Shown here: positions 19,660 through 31,130 of the stretch, piece by piece
Position numbering within the stretch: the first letter of the stretch is position 1
Layout: each line of letters begins with the position of its first letter
Origin: an uncultured Pseudoflavonifractor sp.
GTDB lineage: Bacteria; Bacillota; Clostridia; Oscillospirales; Oscillospiraceae
DNA: 63,249 bases
Direction of reading: 5' to 3'
Assembly (NCBI RefSeq): GCF_944387805.1
Contig: NZ_CALXGI010000013.1
Span: forward strand, 1 to 63,249
The notes under the pieces: generated by a model
Seen by the model: the letters and a program-made list of their open reading frames with translations, nothing else
The model's database searches: none
What the model was told of the DNA's origin: nothing
Made by a program: the position numbers and the translations under genes

Positions 19660-21815
<2,156 letters not shown>

Positions 21816-21862
21816 TGGAAAACTCCTTCATATAGAAATGCCTGGCGGCGGCGCCGTCAGGC

Positions 21863-22123
21863 TTGTCCTGCGGAATATATTTTACGGCATCTCCCCCCGG
21901 AAGTCCAGGGGAAAGCTTGCGCGGCGGCAGGGGAGCAGGGAGAATAGAAAAGGGAAAGTGGCGAAAGGAGTGGGGAGAGCGGAACGGGGCCAGGAGCTAT
22001 GCTGACCAGGCCCAGCAGGCTGTATCCCGGTTCCGCACCGAGCTGGCCGGCCTGGAGCGGGAGGAGGAAGCGGGCAATGTCCGGGTTCAGGAGGAGCTGA
22101 ACCGGCTTATCAAGGCAGAATAA
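21863..22123 (+). other. Possible gene remnant with helical C-terminus, followed by a terminator
   Basis: In the 356-bp gap between tex and the histidine kinase gene, the plus strand has an open frame whose last 40 codons or so (AQQAVSRFRTELAGLEREEE, ending NRLIKAE) look like a real charged helix. A terminator with a T6 run follows 7 bp after the stop. No credible start with a ribosome binding site is visible; the upstream part is low-complexity. I read it as the tail of a decayed gene or an unannotated small protein. No family is recognised. Confidence 0.3.
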
Positions 22124-22129
22124 AAGCAT

Positions 22130-22166
22130 GGGGGCCCCGGTGTGCGCCGAGGCCCCCGTATTTTTT
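22130..22166. terminator. Terminator at the end of the remnant and of the kinase gene
   Basis: GGGGGCC pairs with GGCCCCC around an inner CGG/CCG stem, followed on the plus strand by ATTTTTT and on the minus strand by a weaker T-rich tail, so it can serve both directions. Confidence 0.8.
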
Positions 22167-22171
22167 CGATC

Positions 22172-23200
22172 TCACTCCATGCCCTCCCGGCGGAAAACCT
22201 GCCAGGGCAGCACGTCGGCCAGCTCCACCAGCACGGGGGAGAAGCCGCCGGTGCCGTCAAAGGCCTGCGTAGGCGTGCGGAGGGTGGAACGGTCCGGCCG
22301 CTGGATTGGGAGGGACACCGTGGCCCGCAGTCCCTCTCCCGGCCTGCTCTCCAGCATGAGCGCGCCGCCGTGGAGGGCGGCGATCTGCCGGGCAATGGGC
22401 AGCCCTGTGCCTGCGCCGCCGGCTTTCCGCCTGCTGTCCAGCCCTGCGCCGCTGTCCCATACGGTGAGGATGGCCCGGCCGTTTACTTCTGTCAGCCGCA
22501 GCCCTGCCCGGCCGCCGGTCTTGGCGGCCCCCAGGGCGTTGGAGATGAGACAAAGCAGCATCCGCCGAATCAGTCCGCTGTCCCCGGTGGTGAGAAGGGA
22601 ACCGCACTGGCTGTCGAAGCGGAAGGACACACCGGCGGCCTCCGCCAGATCGGACACCTCCCGGTACAGCTCCCGGCACAGCCCGGCCAGATCCAGAGGC
22701 CCGGCGGACAGGGTCAGCCGTCCATCCGCCAGAGCGCCGGCGGTTTCGGCGTTGTTCATCAGGCGCATTATCCGGTAAAAGCTCTGGTTCATAATCGCCA
22801 GATACTGATCGTACTTGGACCCTGCCTCCTGCAGGGCGGGGGCAATAAGCTGGGCGGCGGCGGTCAGATTGCCCACATGCTGCCGCATCTGCTCCAGAAG
22901 GGCGGCGGTACCGGGGAAGGGAGAGCTTACCGGATCTTCCGGGAGGAGAACCGCCAGTATCCCGTCCTCCTGTAAGGACAGGGAGAGACGCCAACTCCGG
23001 CCGGCAGCCATGCAGGTGCCGGTGGCAGAGCCTGACTGGATGGAGAAACCGGAGAGGAAATCGGGGGGCGGCCCGCCGGGGGCCAGCCCCAACAGTTCTG
23101 CCGCCGCGCTGTTGCAGGACGCCGTCGTTCCATCCCGGACAATCAGCGCGGGGAAGGGAACGTGATCCAGAGAAAAGGAAGAGAACGGCGCGCTGTCCAT
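22172..23200 (-). CDS. Cytoplasmic sensor histidine kinase, orphan
   Basis: 342 residues. A PAS-like N-terminal domain (FPALIVRDGTTASCNSAAAE) is followed by a dimerisation helix with a candidate phospho-His in MRQHVGNLTAAAQLI (about residue 109), and a C-terminal HATPase: N box LISNALGAAKTGG, G1 VWDSGAGLD, G2 GAGTGLPIARQIA. There are no membrane segments, so the signal must be intracellular. No response regulator gene is adjacent. ATG at 23200 lies 11 nt after GGAGG. The C-terminal 40 residues after the ATPase domain are poorly conserved in type. The N box lacks the usual acidic residue pattern in part, so catalytic efficiency is uncertain. Confidence 0.8.
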   Translation of the reverse strand: MDSAPFSSFSLDHVPFPALIVRDGTTASCNSAAAELLGLAPGGPPPDFLSGFSIQSGSATGTCMAAGRSWRLSLSLQEDGILAVLLPEDPVSSPFPGTAALLEQMRQHVGNLTAAAQLIAPALQEAGSKYDQYLAIMNQSFYRIMRLMNNAETAGALADGRLTLSAGPLDLAGLCRELYREVSDLAEAAGVSFRFDSQCGSLLTTGDSGLIRRMLLCLISNALGAAKTGGRAGLRLTEVNGRAILTVWDSGAGLDSRRKAGGAGTGLPIARQIAALHGGALMLESRPGEGLRATVSLPIQRPDRSTLRTPTQAFDGTGGFSPVLVELADVLPWQVFRREGME

Positions 23201-23560
23201 TGGCTGCGCTCACCTCCGTTCATTATCGCTTGCCGCATTATAGCTTATGCAGTTCCCGGCGGAACTGCGTTTTTTTCAGTATACCAAAATCTGGCCCGTG
23301 CAACAAGGGAAATTGTCGAAAACTGTCGAATCAAGGCAAACGGCACATAAGCCCCGCGCTTTCCATCCTCAGAATCGTTGAAGGAAAGGAGAAACCGGAA
23401 CGGCATGGGCTTGAGAAGGATAAGCGGGGGAAAAAAGACAGGAACACCGGGCCAAAGGAGAGCGGAAAGATACTTACGCCAGACTTAAGGCTCTTTCTGA
23501 ACGCACTTGCCATAACTTGAATAAAAAAAGCAAAATTTTTAGGGAATTTCAAAAAAACTC

Positions 23561-23589
23561 TTTAAAAACGCAACAAGATAGGCTATAAT
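23561..23589 (+). promoter_or_regulatory. Promoter of gapA
   Basis: TTTAAA (23561-23566), 17 bp, TATAAT (23584-23589), preceded by an A-rich tract that may act as an UP element. It lies about 50 nt before the gapA ATG. The rest of the 436-bp gap 23201-23636 holds no gene that I can support. Confidence 0.75.
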
Positions 23590-23591
23590 AG

Positions 23592-24647
<1,056 letters not shown>

Positions 24648-24665
24648 GCTGGTCCTGAACGGAAT

Positions 24666-24704
24666 AAAAAATCCCCTCCGGAGCAATCCGGAGGGGATTT
24701 TTTT
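24666..24704. terminator. Bidirectional terminator between gapA and the MATE gene
   Basis: A stem of about 14 bp (AAATCCCCTCCGGA with TCCGGAGGGGATTT) is flanked by A-run and T-run, so it works for both convergent genes. Confidence 0.93.
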
Positions 24705-24707
24705 GCC

Positions 24708-26048
24708 TCAGGCGGGATATTCCGCGCCGGGGAGCGCCGTCCCGGCCAGCGCCCGGCGGCCCAGCCGGATGCTGAGGAAAAGGGTTATCAGCTCAACTGC
24801 GGGGAAGGCCAGCCAGATGCCGGTCATGCCGAAGAGAAAGGCGAAGAGACAGGCGGCCGCCACAATGCCCAGGCAGCCCCGGAAGAAGGAGACGCGGAAG
24901 GAGGCGCTCGCATGCTCTGTGGCCCCCAGCAGAGCGGCGGTGACGAAGTTGAAGCCCACAAAGACAAAGCCGATGAAGTAGAGCTTGAGACCCGGCTCGG
25001 CGATAGCCTGGAGGGCGGCGTTGCCCTCGCTGTTAAAGATAGAGACCAGCGGCCCGGGGAAGAGGAGGGCGGCGGCCAGCGCCGCGAGGCCCAGAACAGC
25101 GGCCAGCACCAGTGCTTTGCGGTATACCCGCCGCACCACCGCCAGATCCTGCATGCCGTAGGCGCGGCTGAGAAGGGGCTGGCAGCCCTGGGAGATACCA
25201 GTAAAAATAGACAGCACCACCAGAGCCAGATTGGCCACTACGCCGTAGGCCGCCACGCCCACAGTGCCCGCCGCATTCATCACCAGCAGGTTGAACACCA
25301 CCAGCGTGATGCCGGAGGAGAACTCATTGATAAAGGCGGCGATGCCCAGCCAGGCCACAGCGGCCGTCTTCCGCAGGGACAGGCCGGCAGGCACTAGCTT
25401 AAACTGGCTGCGCCCGGAAAAGATGTGGCCGAAGAAAGAGATGGCAATGCCGATGATAGGGGCCATGCCGGTGGCCAGGGCGGCGCCGAAGATGCCCATG
25501 TTCAGAGGGTAGAGGAACAGGTAGTCCAGCACGATGTTGGACAGGCTGCCCACCAGCATGGCCGCCATGGCCAGCTTGGGGCTGCCGTCGTTGCGGACAA
25601 AGGTCACCAGAATGTGGTTGAGAATAAAAAAGGGAGCGAAGAGAAAGGCGGTGCGCAGGTACACCGCGCACATGGGGAGAATCCGCTCCTCTGCGCCCAG
25701 CAGCCTGGCCAGGGGCTGAGAGAACAGCAGGCCGGCCACCACCAGCAGGATTCCCGCGCCAATGCCGGCAGTCAGGGACAGGGTAAAGGAGACGTTGGCC
25801 TCGCGGTCATCCTCGCGGGCCTTGCAGATGGCGTACCGGGTAGCGCCGCCGATGCCCAGCATCATGCCCAGGCCGTTGATAAAGCCAAACACGGAGATGG
25901 CCAGGTTCAGGGCTGCCAGGCCGTCTGACCCCAGACGGCTGGACACGAAAAAGGTGTCCGCCAGGATATAGCCCGACATACCCACCATGCCCAGAATGTT
26001 CAGGGACATGTACCGGGCAAAGGTCCGGTTCAGATTGCGCGCATCCAT
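24708..26048 (-). CDS. MATE family multidrug/solute efflux transporter
   Basis: 446 residues with about 12 predicted membrane helices in two homologous halves, for example ILGMVGMSGYILADTFFVSS (helix 1) and GVAAYGVVANLALVVLSIF (second half). Such proteins export cationic drugs or metabolites using Na+ or H+ gradients. The ATG at 26048 follows GAGGG by 8 nt; more upstream starts run through the leader and are unlikely. A promoter and a leader with a terminator hairpin precede the gene (26098-26233), so expression is probably induced by reading through that terminator. The substrate cannot be told from sequence. Confidence 0.92.
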   Translation of the reverse strand: MDARNLNRTFARYMSLNILGMVGMSGYILADTFFVSSRLGSDGLAALNLAISVFGFINGLGMMLGIGGATRYAICKAREDDREANVSFTLSLTAGIGAGILLVVAGLLFSQPLARLLGAEERILPMCAVYLRTAFLFAPFFILNHILVTFVRNDGSPKLAMAAMLVGSLSNIVLDYLFLYPLNMGIFGAALATGMAPIIGIAISFFGHIFSGRSQFKLVPAGLSLRKTAAVAWLGIAAFINEFSSGITLVVFNLLVMNAAGTVGVAAYGVVANLALVVLSIFTGISQGCQPLLSRAYGMQDLAVVRRVYRKALVLAAVLGLAALAAALLFPGPLVSIFNSEGNAALQAIAEPGLKLYFIGFVFVGFNFVTAALLGATEHASASFRVSFFRGCLGIVAAACLFAFLFGMTGIWLAFPAVELITLFLSIRLGRRALAGTALPGAEYPA

Positions 26049-26097
26049 TGGTGAATCCCTCACTTTCAAAGATAGGGCCTGTCCGGCCCCGCAGAGC

Positions 26098-26177
26098 AAA
26101 AAAGTGCCTGAATATATTCCTTCTAAGACCTACGGAATATATACAGGCACAGACTGCATTTACCCGGTGGTAAATGC
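26098..26177 (-). promoter_or_regulatory. Attenuator in the leader of the MATE gene
   Basis: On the minus strand the leader forms a 9-bp hairpin (GCATTTACC/GGTAAATGC, 26156-26177). It is followed by a 17-bp stem with one mismatch (GTGCCTG...CAGGCAC, 26104-26150) and six T (26098-26103), a typical intrinsic terminator placed 50 nt before the start codon. It would stop transcription unless something remodels the RNA. Confidence 0.75.
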
Positions 26178-26203
26178 CGGCACAAAACAAATTGTCGTAA
26201 GAG

Positions 26204-26233
26204 AGGATAACATAGGGAGCGGGGGGATGTCAA
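26204..26233 (-). promoter_or_regulatory. Promoter of the MATE gene
   Basis: On the minus strand, TTGACA (26228-26233), 18 bp, TATCCT (26204-26209), placed between the mntP stop codon and the attenuator. Confidence 0.6.
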
Positions 26234-26237
26234 GCCC

Positions 26238-26798
26238 TCAGCCCAGGATGCCAAGATGCTCCAGCAGAATCTTCAGGCCGATGAGGATAAGTACGCACCC
26301 GCCGAAAAGCTCGGCTCCGGAGCGGTATTTGGCGCCGAACACGCTGCCGATCTTGACGCCCGCCGCCGAGAACAGGAAGGTGATTACGCCGATAAAGGCC
26401 ACGGCGGGAGCGATGTCCACCTGCAGAAAGGCGAAGGTGACGCCCACAGCCAGCGCGTCGATGCTGGTGGCCAGGGCCAGGGGGAGCATGGCGGCGGGGG
26501 AGAAGGAGCTGTCCTGGCGCTCCTCTTCGCTGCGGGACTCCTTGACCATGCTGCCGCCGATAAAGGCCAGCAGCACAAAGGCAATCCAGTGGTCGATGTT
26601 GGTGATCAGGGCCTCGAACTGGGAGCCCAGCAGCCAGCCCAGGAAGGGCATCAGGGCCTGAAAGCCGCCGAACCACAGCCCGGCGGAGAGCATGTGGACC
26701 GGGCGCACTCTGCCCACCGACAGACCCTTGCAGATGGAGACGGCGAAGGCGTCCATAGACAGTCCCACAGCCAAAATAAATAGTTCCAGAAGACCCAT
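26238..26798 (-). CDS. mntP: Manganese efflux pump MntP
   Basis: 186 residues, six predicted membrane helices in two repeats. The repeat signatures GLSMDAFAVSICKGL (about residues 13-27) and ATSIDALAVGVTFAFLQ (about 109-125) contain the acidic residues needed for Mn2+ export in this family. ATG at 26798 follows GGAGG. The gene has a Mn2+-sensing riboswitch with a terminator-type switch upstream (26886-27003), which supports the function independently of the protein sequence. Confidence 0.95.
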   Translation of the reverse strand: MGLLELFILAVGLSMDAFAVSICKGLSVGRVRPVHMLSAGLWFGGFQALMPFLGWLLGSQFEALITNIDHWIAFVLLAFIGGSMVKESRSEEERQDSSFSPAAMLPLALATSIDALAVGVTFAFLQVDIAPAVAFIGVITFLFSAAGVKIGSVFGAKYRSGAELFGGCVLILIGLKILLEHLGILG

Positions 26799-26885
26799 AG
26801 CAAAAAACCTCCGGTTAGGGGGATTTGGACCGGCCAAACGGCCGGAGAGGGAGAAAGAGGCGCAGTTTTTCCCAAAACAGGCAAA

Positions 26886-26924
26886 CAAAAAGAGACCTAT
26901 CCGCCCCCCTGGCAGATAAGTCTC
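26886..26924 (-). terminator. Riboswitch-controlled terminator before mntP
   Basis: On the minus strand GAGACTTATCTGCC pairs over all 14 positions (with G-U pairs) with GGCGGATAGGTCTC, followed by TTTTTG. The 5' arm reuses the 3' strand of the aptamer P1 helix, so the two folds exclude each other. Confidence 0.88.
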
Positions 26925-27003
26925 GTCATTTCAGGCTGAACCAGAGGCCCGAGGCCCCAGTATGTTGGCTCCGCCGCGCATGCCGCGCCGACTACTCCCT
27001 TAT
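26916..27003 (-). ncRNA. yybP-ykoY (Mn2+) riboswitch
   Basis: On the minus strand the RNA begins ATAAGGGAGTAG and ends ATGACGAGACTTAT. ATAAG and CTTAT close P1, and GGGAGTA and the 3' CGAGAC are the conserved core of the yybP-ykoY class. The aptamer is about 88 nt with internal GC-rich helices. Mn2+ binding would stabilise P1 and stop the terminator at 26886-26924 from forming, turning on mntP. Confidence 0.88.
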
Positions 27004-27011
27004 GTTCGTCC

Positions 27012-27041
27012 ATTCTAACATTTTCCGGCCCTGCCTGTCAA
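27012..27041 (-). promoter_or_regulatory. Promoter of the riboswitch-mntP transcript
   Basis: On the minus strand, TTGACA (27036-27041), 18 bp, TAGAAT (27012-27017). The predicted start of transcription is at the first aptamer bases. The 350-bp gap between mntP and the next gene is thus explained by promoter and riboswitch. Confidence 0.8.
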
Positions 27042-27148
27042 GAAAAAACGGGAGGATTTCCACCCCGGTCCGGGGTAGCCATTCAGGCGGCGCTGTGATA
27101 AAATGTTGCAGGCTTAACTGAGAAAAACTACAGGCCGGAGGGAGAACC

Positions 27149-28078
27149 ATGGGAAAAAGTACGGCGGCGGAGCGACACTATCCTGTGACGGAGCGGGGCT
27201 ATCTGCTGGAGTTCCTGCTGGCGCAGGTGAGAGGGAAGTCCCGAAACGCGATGAAGCACCTGCTGTCCGGACGGCAGGTGGCGGTGGACGGGAAAATTGT
27301 CACCCGCTTTGACTGGCCCCTGGAGCCGGGGGAGGTGGTGACCATCCTGCCCCAGGGCAGGGAGGAGCAGGCCAAGGCTCCCTTCCCCATCCTCTACCGG
27401 GACAGGGACCTTATCGCCATCGACAAGCCCGCCGGGCTGCTCACTGTGGGCCACGAGGGGGAACGGCAGCGCACCGCCTACCGCCTGCTCTCCGACACCC
27501 TGCGGGACGGCAGCCGGGAGAAAAAGCTCTTTGTAGTCCACCGGCTGGACCGGGACACCTCGGGCGCAGTGCTCTTCGCCCGGAACGAGGCCATGAAGCG
27601 GGCCCTTCAGGAGAACTGGGACAGCCTGGTGCAGGAGCGGATTTACCTGGCTGTGACGGCGGGCGCGCCGGAGCAGGAGGAGGGCGTGGTCCGCTCCTGG
27701 CTGAAGGAGACCTCCACCCGGGTGGTCTACTCTGCCGGACCGGGCAGCAGCGGCAAGGAGGCCGTCACCCACTACAAGGTGCTCGCTCGGGCGGGGGAGT
27801 ACGCCCTGGTGCGGGTGGCTCTGGACACGGGCCGGAAAAACCAGATCCGGGTCCACATGGCCGACCTGGGCTGCCCTGTGGCAGGGGACAGGAAGTACGG
27901 CGACGGCTCCGGCCCCATGGACCGGCTGGCCCTCCACGCCGTCCGCCTCACCATCACCGACCCCCGGACCGGTTCGCCACTGACGGTGACCGCGCCGGTT
28001 CCAAAACCCTTCCTCCGCCTGTTCCCCGGGGCGGAAAATGGGTGCAGCAGGCCCGAAGATAGGAAAAGCGCGTTGTAA
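27149..28078 (+). CDS. RluA/RluD-family 23S rRNA-type pseudouridine synthase
   Basis: 309 residues. The N-terminal S4-like RNA-binding part (GYLLEFLLAQVRGKSRNAMK, then LLSGRQVAVDGKIVTRFDWP) is followed by the catalytic domain with VVHRLDRDTSGAVLFAR, where the first Asp of the RLDRDTSG motif is the nucleophile, and NQIRVHMADLGCPVAGDRKY. It isomerises uridine in rRNA or tRNA; the exact site cannot be predicted. The ATG follows GGAGGG. The stop codon lies inside the promoter of ppa. Confidence 0.93.
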   Translation: MGKSTAAERHYPVTERGYLLEFLLAQVRGKSRNAMKHLLSGRQVAVDGKIVTRFDWPLEPGEVVTILPQGREEQAKAPFPILYRDRDLIAIDKPAGLLTVGHEGERQRTAYRLLSDTLRDGSREKKLFVVHRLDRDTSGAVLFARNEAMKRALQENWDSLVQERIYLAVTAGAPEQEEGVVRSWLKETSTRVVYSAGPGSSGKEAVTHYKVLARAGEYALVRVALDTGRKNQIRVHMADLGCPVAGDRKYGDGSGPMDRLALHAVRLTITDPRTGSPLTVTAPVPKPFLRLFPGAENGCSRPEDRKSAL

Positions 28079-28101
28079 AGCGGGGAACAATCAGATATAA
28101 T
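28073..28101 (+). promoter_or_regulatory. Promoter of ppa
   Basis: TTGTAA (28073-28078), 17 bp, TATAAT (28096-28101); the -35 box overlaps the last codon and stop of the preceding gene. Confidence 0.7.
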
Positions 28102-28178
28102 AAAGAATACCGCAGTACACAAGACGCGCCCGGCAGGGCGCGTGAAAAAACTTTATGAGTAAAGAAGGAGCCTGCTGA

Positions 28179-28766
28179 ATGTCAAATATCTGGCACGATA
28201 TCAGCCCTAAGCGCATTACTCCGGAGGATTTTGTGGCCGTCATCGAAATCCCCCAGGGCAGCAAGAAGAAGTATGAGCTGGACAAGGAGACCGGCCTCAT
28301 TATTCTGGACCGGGTGCTCCACACCTCCACCCACTACCCCGCCAACTACGGCTTTATTCCCCGGACCTACGGCGACGACGGGGACCCGCTGGACGTGCTG
28401 GTGCTCTGCTCTGAGTCCATGGACCCTCTGACCCTGGTACGGGTGTACCCCATCGGCTATATCTCCATGCTGGACGACGGCAAGAACGACGAGAAGATCA
28501 TCGCCATCCCCTTCACTGACCCGGCCTACAACGTCTACCGGGACATCAGCGACCTGCCCGCCCACGTCTTTGACGAGATGGCCCACTTTTTCACGGTATA
28601 CAAGCAGCTGGAGGGCAAGGACACCGTGGCCGGCGAGGTCAATGGCCGTGAGGCGGCCGTCAGAGTTATTCAGCAGGCCATCGACCACTACAGCGATACC
28701 TTCCTGGGCAGTACCAACGGCCCTGTCAACGGCCGCTTTGACCGGTTCGGCGGCTCGGATCGCTGA
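28179..28766 (+). CDS. ppa: Inorganic pyrophosphatase, family I
   Basis: Hydrolyses PPi to two phosphates, pulling biosynthetic reactions such as ADP-glucose formation forward. 195 residues with the family I active-site signature DGDPLDVLVL (about residues 67-76), the conserved KKKYELDKETG and the DPAYN/DEMAHFF segments. AAGGAG precedes the ATG. The C-terminus (STNGPVNGRFDRFGGSDR) is slightly extended. Many clostridia use membrane or family II enzymes, so a soluble family I enzyme here is worth noting. The next gene starts about 100 nt downstream. Confidence 0.96.
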   Translation: MSNIWHDISPKRITPEDFVAVIEIPQGSKKKYELDKETGLIILDRVLHTSTHYPANYGFIPRTYGDDGDPLDVLVLCSESMDPLTLVRVYPIGYISMLDDGKNDEKIIAIPFTDPAYNVYRDISDLPAHVFDEMAHFFTVYKQLEGKDTVAGEVNGREAAVRVIQQAIDHYSDTFLGSTNGPVNGRFDRFGGSDR

Positions 28767-28868
28767 AATAGTTCGCCAATTTAAGGCTTTCTTAATACTT
28801 TTTTCGTTCATTTTATCCACACAATCTGGTAAGATGAAGGAAAGATTATGCTGCGAGGTGTTCATTCC

Positions 28869-30026
28869 ATGAGTCAGAAGTACGACTGCCTGGTTATCGG
28901 CGCCGGCTTTGCCGGCGCGGTGACTGCCCGGGAGCTGGCCGAGCGGGGCGGGAAAAAAGTGCTGGTGCTGGAGCGGCGGGACCATGTGGGCGGCAACGCC
29001 TACGACCGGCTGGACGACGCCGGCGTGCTCATCCATCAGTACGGCCCCCATATCTTCCACACCAACAGCCGGCGGGCCTATGACTACCTCTCCCGCTTCA
29101 CCGCCTGGCGGGACTATCAGCACCGGGTGGTGGCCAACGTATACGGCACGATGATGCCTGTGCCCTTTAACCTGACCTCCCTGGAGCTGGCCTACGGACC
29201 TGAGAAGGCCGCCCGGCTGGAGAAAAAGCTGGTGGAGACCTACGGCGCGGAGAAGAAGGTCACCATTCTGGAGCTGCGCAAGAGTGAGGATCCGGAGATC
29301 AAGGCCCTGGCGGATTATGTGTATGAGAATGTGTTTGTCCACTATACCATGAAGCAGTGGGGACAGAGGCCCGAGGAGATTGACCCCAACACCACCGCGC
29401 GGGTGCCTGTGTTCCTCTCCCGGGATGACCGGTACTTCCAGGACACCTGGCAGGGCATTCCTGCCGACGGCTATACCCCGGTCTTTGACCACATGCTGGA
29501 TCACCCCAATATCACCGTGGAGCTGGGTGTGGACGCCGCCGACCGCCTCCACCTGGACGCCGCCGGCCTGTCCCTGGACGGAGCGCCCTTTACGGGCACG
29601 GTGGTATACACCGGCGCGGTGGACGAGCTGTTCGGCTGCTGCTTCGGCCGCCTGCCCTACCGCACCCTGGACTTCAAGTTCGAGACTTACCCGGTGGAGT
29701 GGTTCCAGCCCCGGGGCACGGTAAATTACACCGTCAGCGAGGACTATACCCGCATCACCGAGTTTAAATACTTCTCCGGCCAGGAGCTGCCCGACCGCAC
29801 CACCATTGTCAAGGAGTACTCCCGCGCCTACACCGGCGCGGCGGAGGAGACCCCCTACTACGCCATTATCAACGACGAGAACAACGCCCTGTACGCCAGG
29901 TACCGGGCCCTGGCCGACGCCCTGCCCGGCTTCCACCTGCTGGGCCGGCTGGCGGAGTACAAATACTATAACATGGACGCCATTGTGGTCCGGGCCCTGG
30001 AGCTGGCGGACCGCCTGCTGGGCTGA
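28869..30026 (+). CDS. glf: UDP-galactopyranose mutase
   Basis: FAD enzyme that converts UDP-galactopyranose to UDP-galactofuranose. 385 residues: dinucleotide-binding LVIGAGFAGAVTARELAERG at the N-terminus, the GPHIFHTN motif that marks the active site, VFVHYTMKQWGQRPEEID, and YPVEWFQPRGTVNYT near the C-terminus. I chose ATG at 28869 (GAGGTG 8 nt upstream). The glycosyltransferase 30 nt downstream is likely to use a related nucleotide sugar, so the pair suggests a galactofuranose-containing surface glycan. Confidence 0.96.
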   Translation: MSQKYDCLVIGAGFAGAVTARELAERGGKKVLVLERRDHVGGNAYDRLDDAGVLIHQYGPHIFHTNSRRAYDYLSRFTAWRDYQHRVVANVYGTMMPVPFNLTSLELAYGPEKAARLEKKLVETYGAEKKVTILELRKSEDPEIKALADYVYENVFVHYTMKQWGQRPEEIDPNTTARVPVFLSRDDRYFQDTWQGIPADGYTPVFDHMLDHPNITVELGVDAADRLHLDAAGLSLDGAPFTGTVVYTGAVDELFGCCFGRLPYRTLDFKFETYPVEWFQPRGTVNYTVSEDYTRITEFKYFSGQELPDRTTIVKEYSRAYTGAAEETPYYAIINDENNALYARYRALADALPGFHLLGRLAEYKYYNMDAIVVRALELADRLLG

Positions 30027-30056
30027 GGGCCCGGCAAAGAGAAGGGTGAGAGAAAA

Positions 30057-31085
30057 ATGGATAAGATTATTACCTTTGCCGTGCCGTGCTACAACTCGGC
30101 GGCCTACATGGATCACTGCATCCAGACCCTCCTGGAGGGGGGCGACGACATCGAGATCATCCTGGTGGACGACGGCTCCACCAAGGACGACACCCCTGCC
30201 ATCTGCGACCGGTACGCCGACCAGTACCCCGACATTGTCAGGGTCATCCACCAGGAGAACGGCGGCCACGGCGAGGGCGTGAACCAGGGCATCCGCAACG
30301 CCTCGGGCATCTACTACAAGGTGGTGGACTCCGACGACTGGCTGGACGTGGACGCCCTCCACAAGGTGCTGGGCAAGCTGCGTGAGTTTGCCAAAATGGA
30401 GCGCCCGGTGGACATGGTCATCGCAAACTATGTCTATGAGCACGTGGAGGACAACACCCGCAAGGTTATGGGCTATGCCAATGTGTTCCCCAGAGACAGA
30501 ATTTTTACCTGGAATGACATCGGCCGGTTCCGCGCTTCCCAGTATCTGCTGATGCACTCGGTTATCTACCGCACCAAGCTGCTGCGCAAGTGCGGCCTGG
30601 AGCTGCCCAAGCATACCTTTTATGTGGACAATATCTTTGTCTACCAGCCCCTGCCCTATGTCAAGACCATGTACTACATGGACCTGGATCTGTACCGGTA
30701 CTTCATCGGCCGGGCGGACCAGAGCGTCAACGAAAAGGTGATGGTGAGCCGTGTGGACCAGCAGGTCCGGGTGACCCGCCTGATGATCGACGCCCACGAC
30801 CTGCGCCGGGTGCTCGCCGTGCAGCCCAAGCTGGGCCGGTACATGCGCAACTACCTGGCCATGATGATGACCATCTCCTCCATCTTCCTCATCATCGACG
30901 GCTCGCCCGCCGCGCTGGGCAAAAAGACCGAGTTGTGGGAGTACCTCCGTTCGGTGGACGTCCGGCTCTACCACAAGCTCAAGTACCGGGCAGTGTCCTT
31001 TGTGGGCAACATCCCCGGCTACCAGGGCCGGAAGCTGTCCGTGGGGCTGTACCGTATGGCCCGGAAGATCTACAAGTTCAACTGA
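30057..31085 (+). CDS. Glycosyltransferase family 2
   Basis: 342 residues with a GT-A fold N-terminus: ITFAVPCYNSAAYMDHCI, the nucleotide-binding IEIILVDDGSTKDDT, and the metal-binding DSDDW motif (YYKVVDSDDWLDVDALHK). The C-terminal half is helical without a clear membrane segment (a hydrophobic MTISSIFLIIDG stretch could attach it to the membrane). It probably transfers a hexose to a surface polymer. It lies 30 nt downstream of glf and ends at a strong terminator, so glf-GT2 is an operon. Confidence 0.9.
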   Translation: MDKIITFAVPCYNSAAYMDHCIQTLLEGGDDIEIILVDDGSTKDDTPAICDRYADQYPDIVRVIHQENGGHGEGVNQGIRNASGIYYKVVDSDDWLDVDALHKVLGKLREFAKMERPVDMVIANYVYEHVEDNTRKVMGYANVFPRDRIFTWNDIGRFRASQYLLMHSVIYRTKLLRKCGLELPKHTFYVDNIFVYQPLPYVKTMYYMDLDLYRYFIGRADQSVNEKVMVSRVDQQVRVTRLMIDAHDLRRVLAVQPKLGRYMRNYLAMMMTISSIFLIIDGSPAALGKKTELWEYLRSVDVRLYHKLKYRAVSFVGNIPGYQGRKLSVGLYRMARKIYKFN

Positions 31086-31086
31086 T

Positions 31087-31122
31087 AAAAAACCGGCTGT
31101 TCCCTTGGGAACAGCCGGTTTT
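31087..31122. terminator. Bidirectional terminator between the GT2 gene and pncB
   Basis: AAACCGGCTGTTCCC pairs with GGAACAGCCGGTTTT; A-run on one side and T-run on the other serve both convergent genes. Confidence 0.9.
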
Positions 31123-31130
31123 GCCGCGTC

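Noticed and set aside
23201..23560. Small open frames in the gap before gapA
   Set aside because: They lack ribosome binding sites and are A-rich leader sequence; only the gapA promoter could be supported.
28182..30974. 930-codon minus-strand frame antisense to ppa, glf and the GT2 gene
   Set aside because: It spans three recognisable plus-strand genes; low complexity and no family motifs show that it is a codon-bias shadow.
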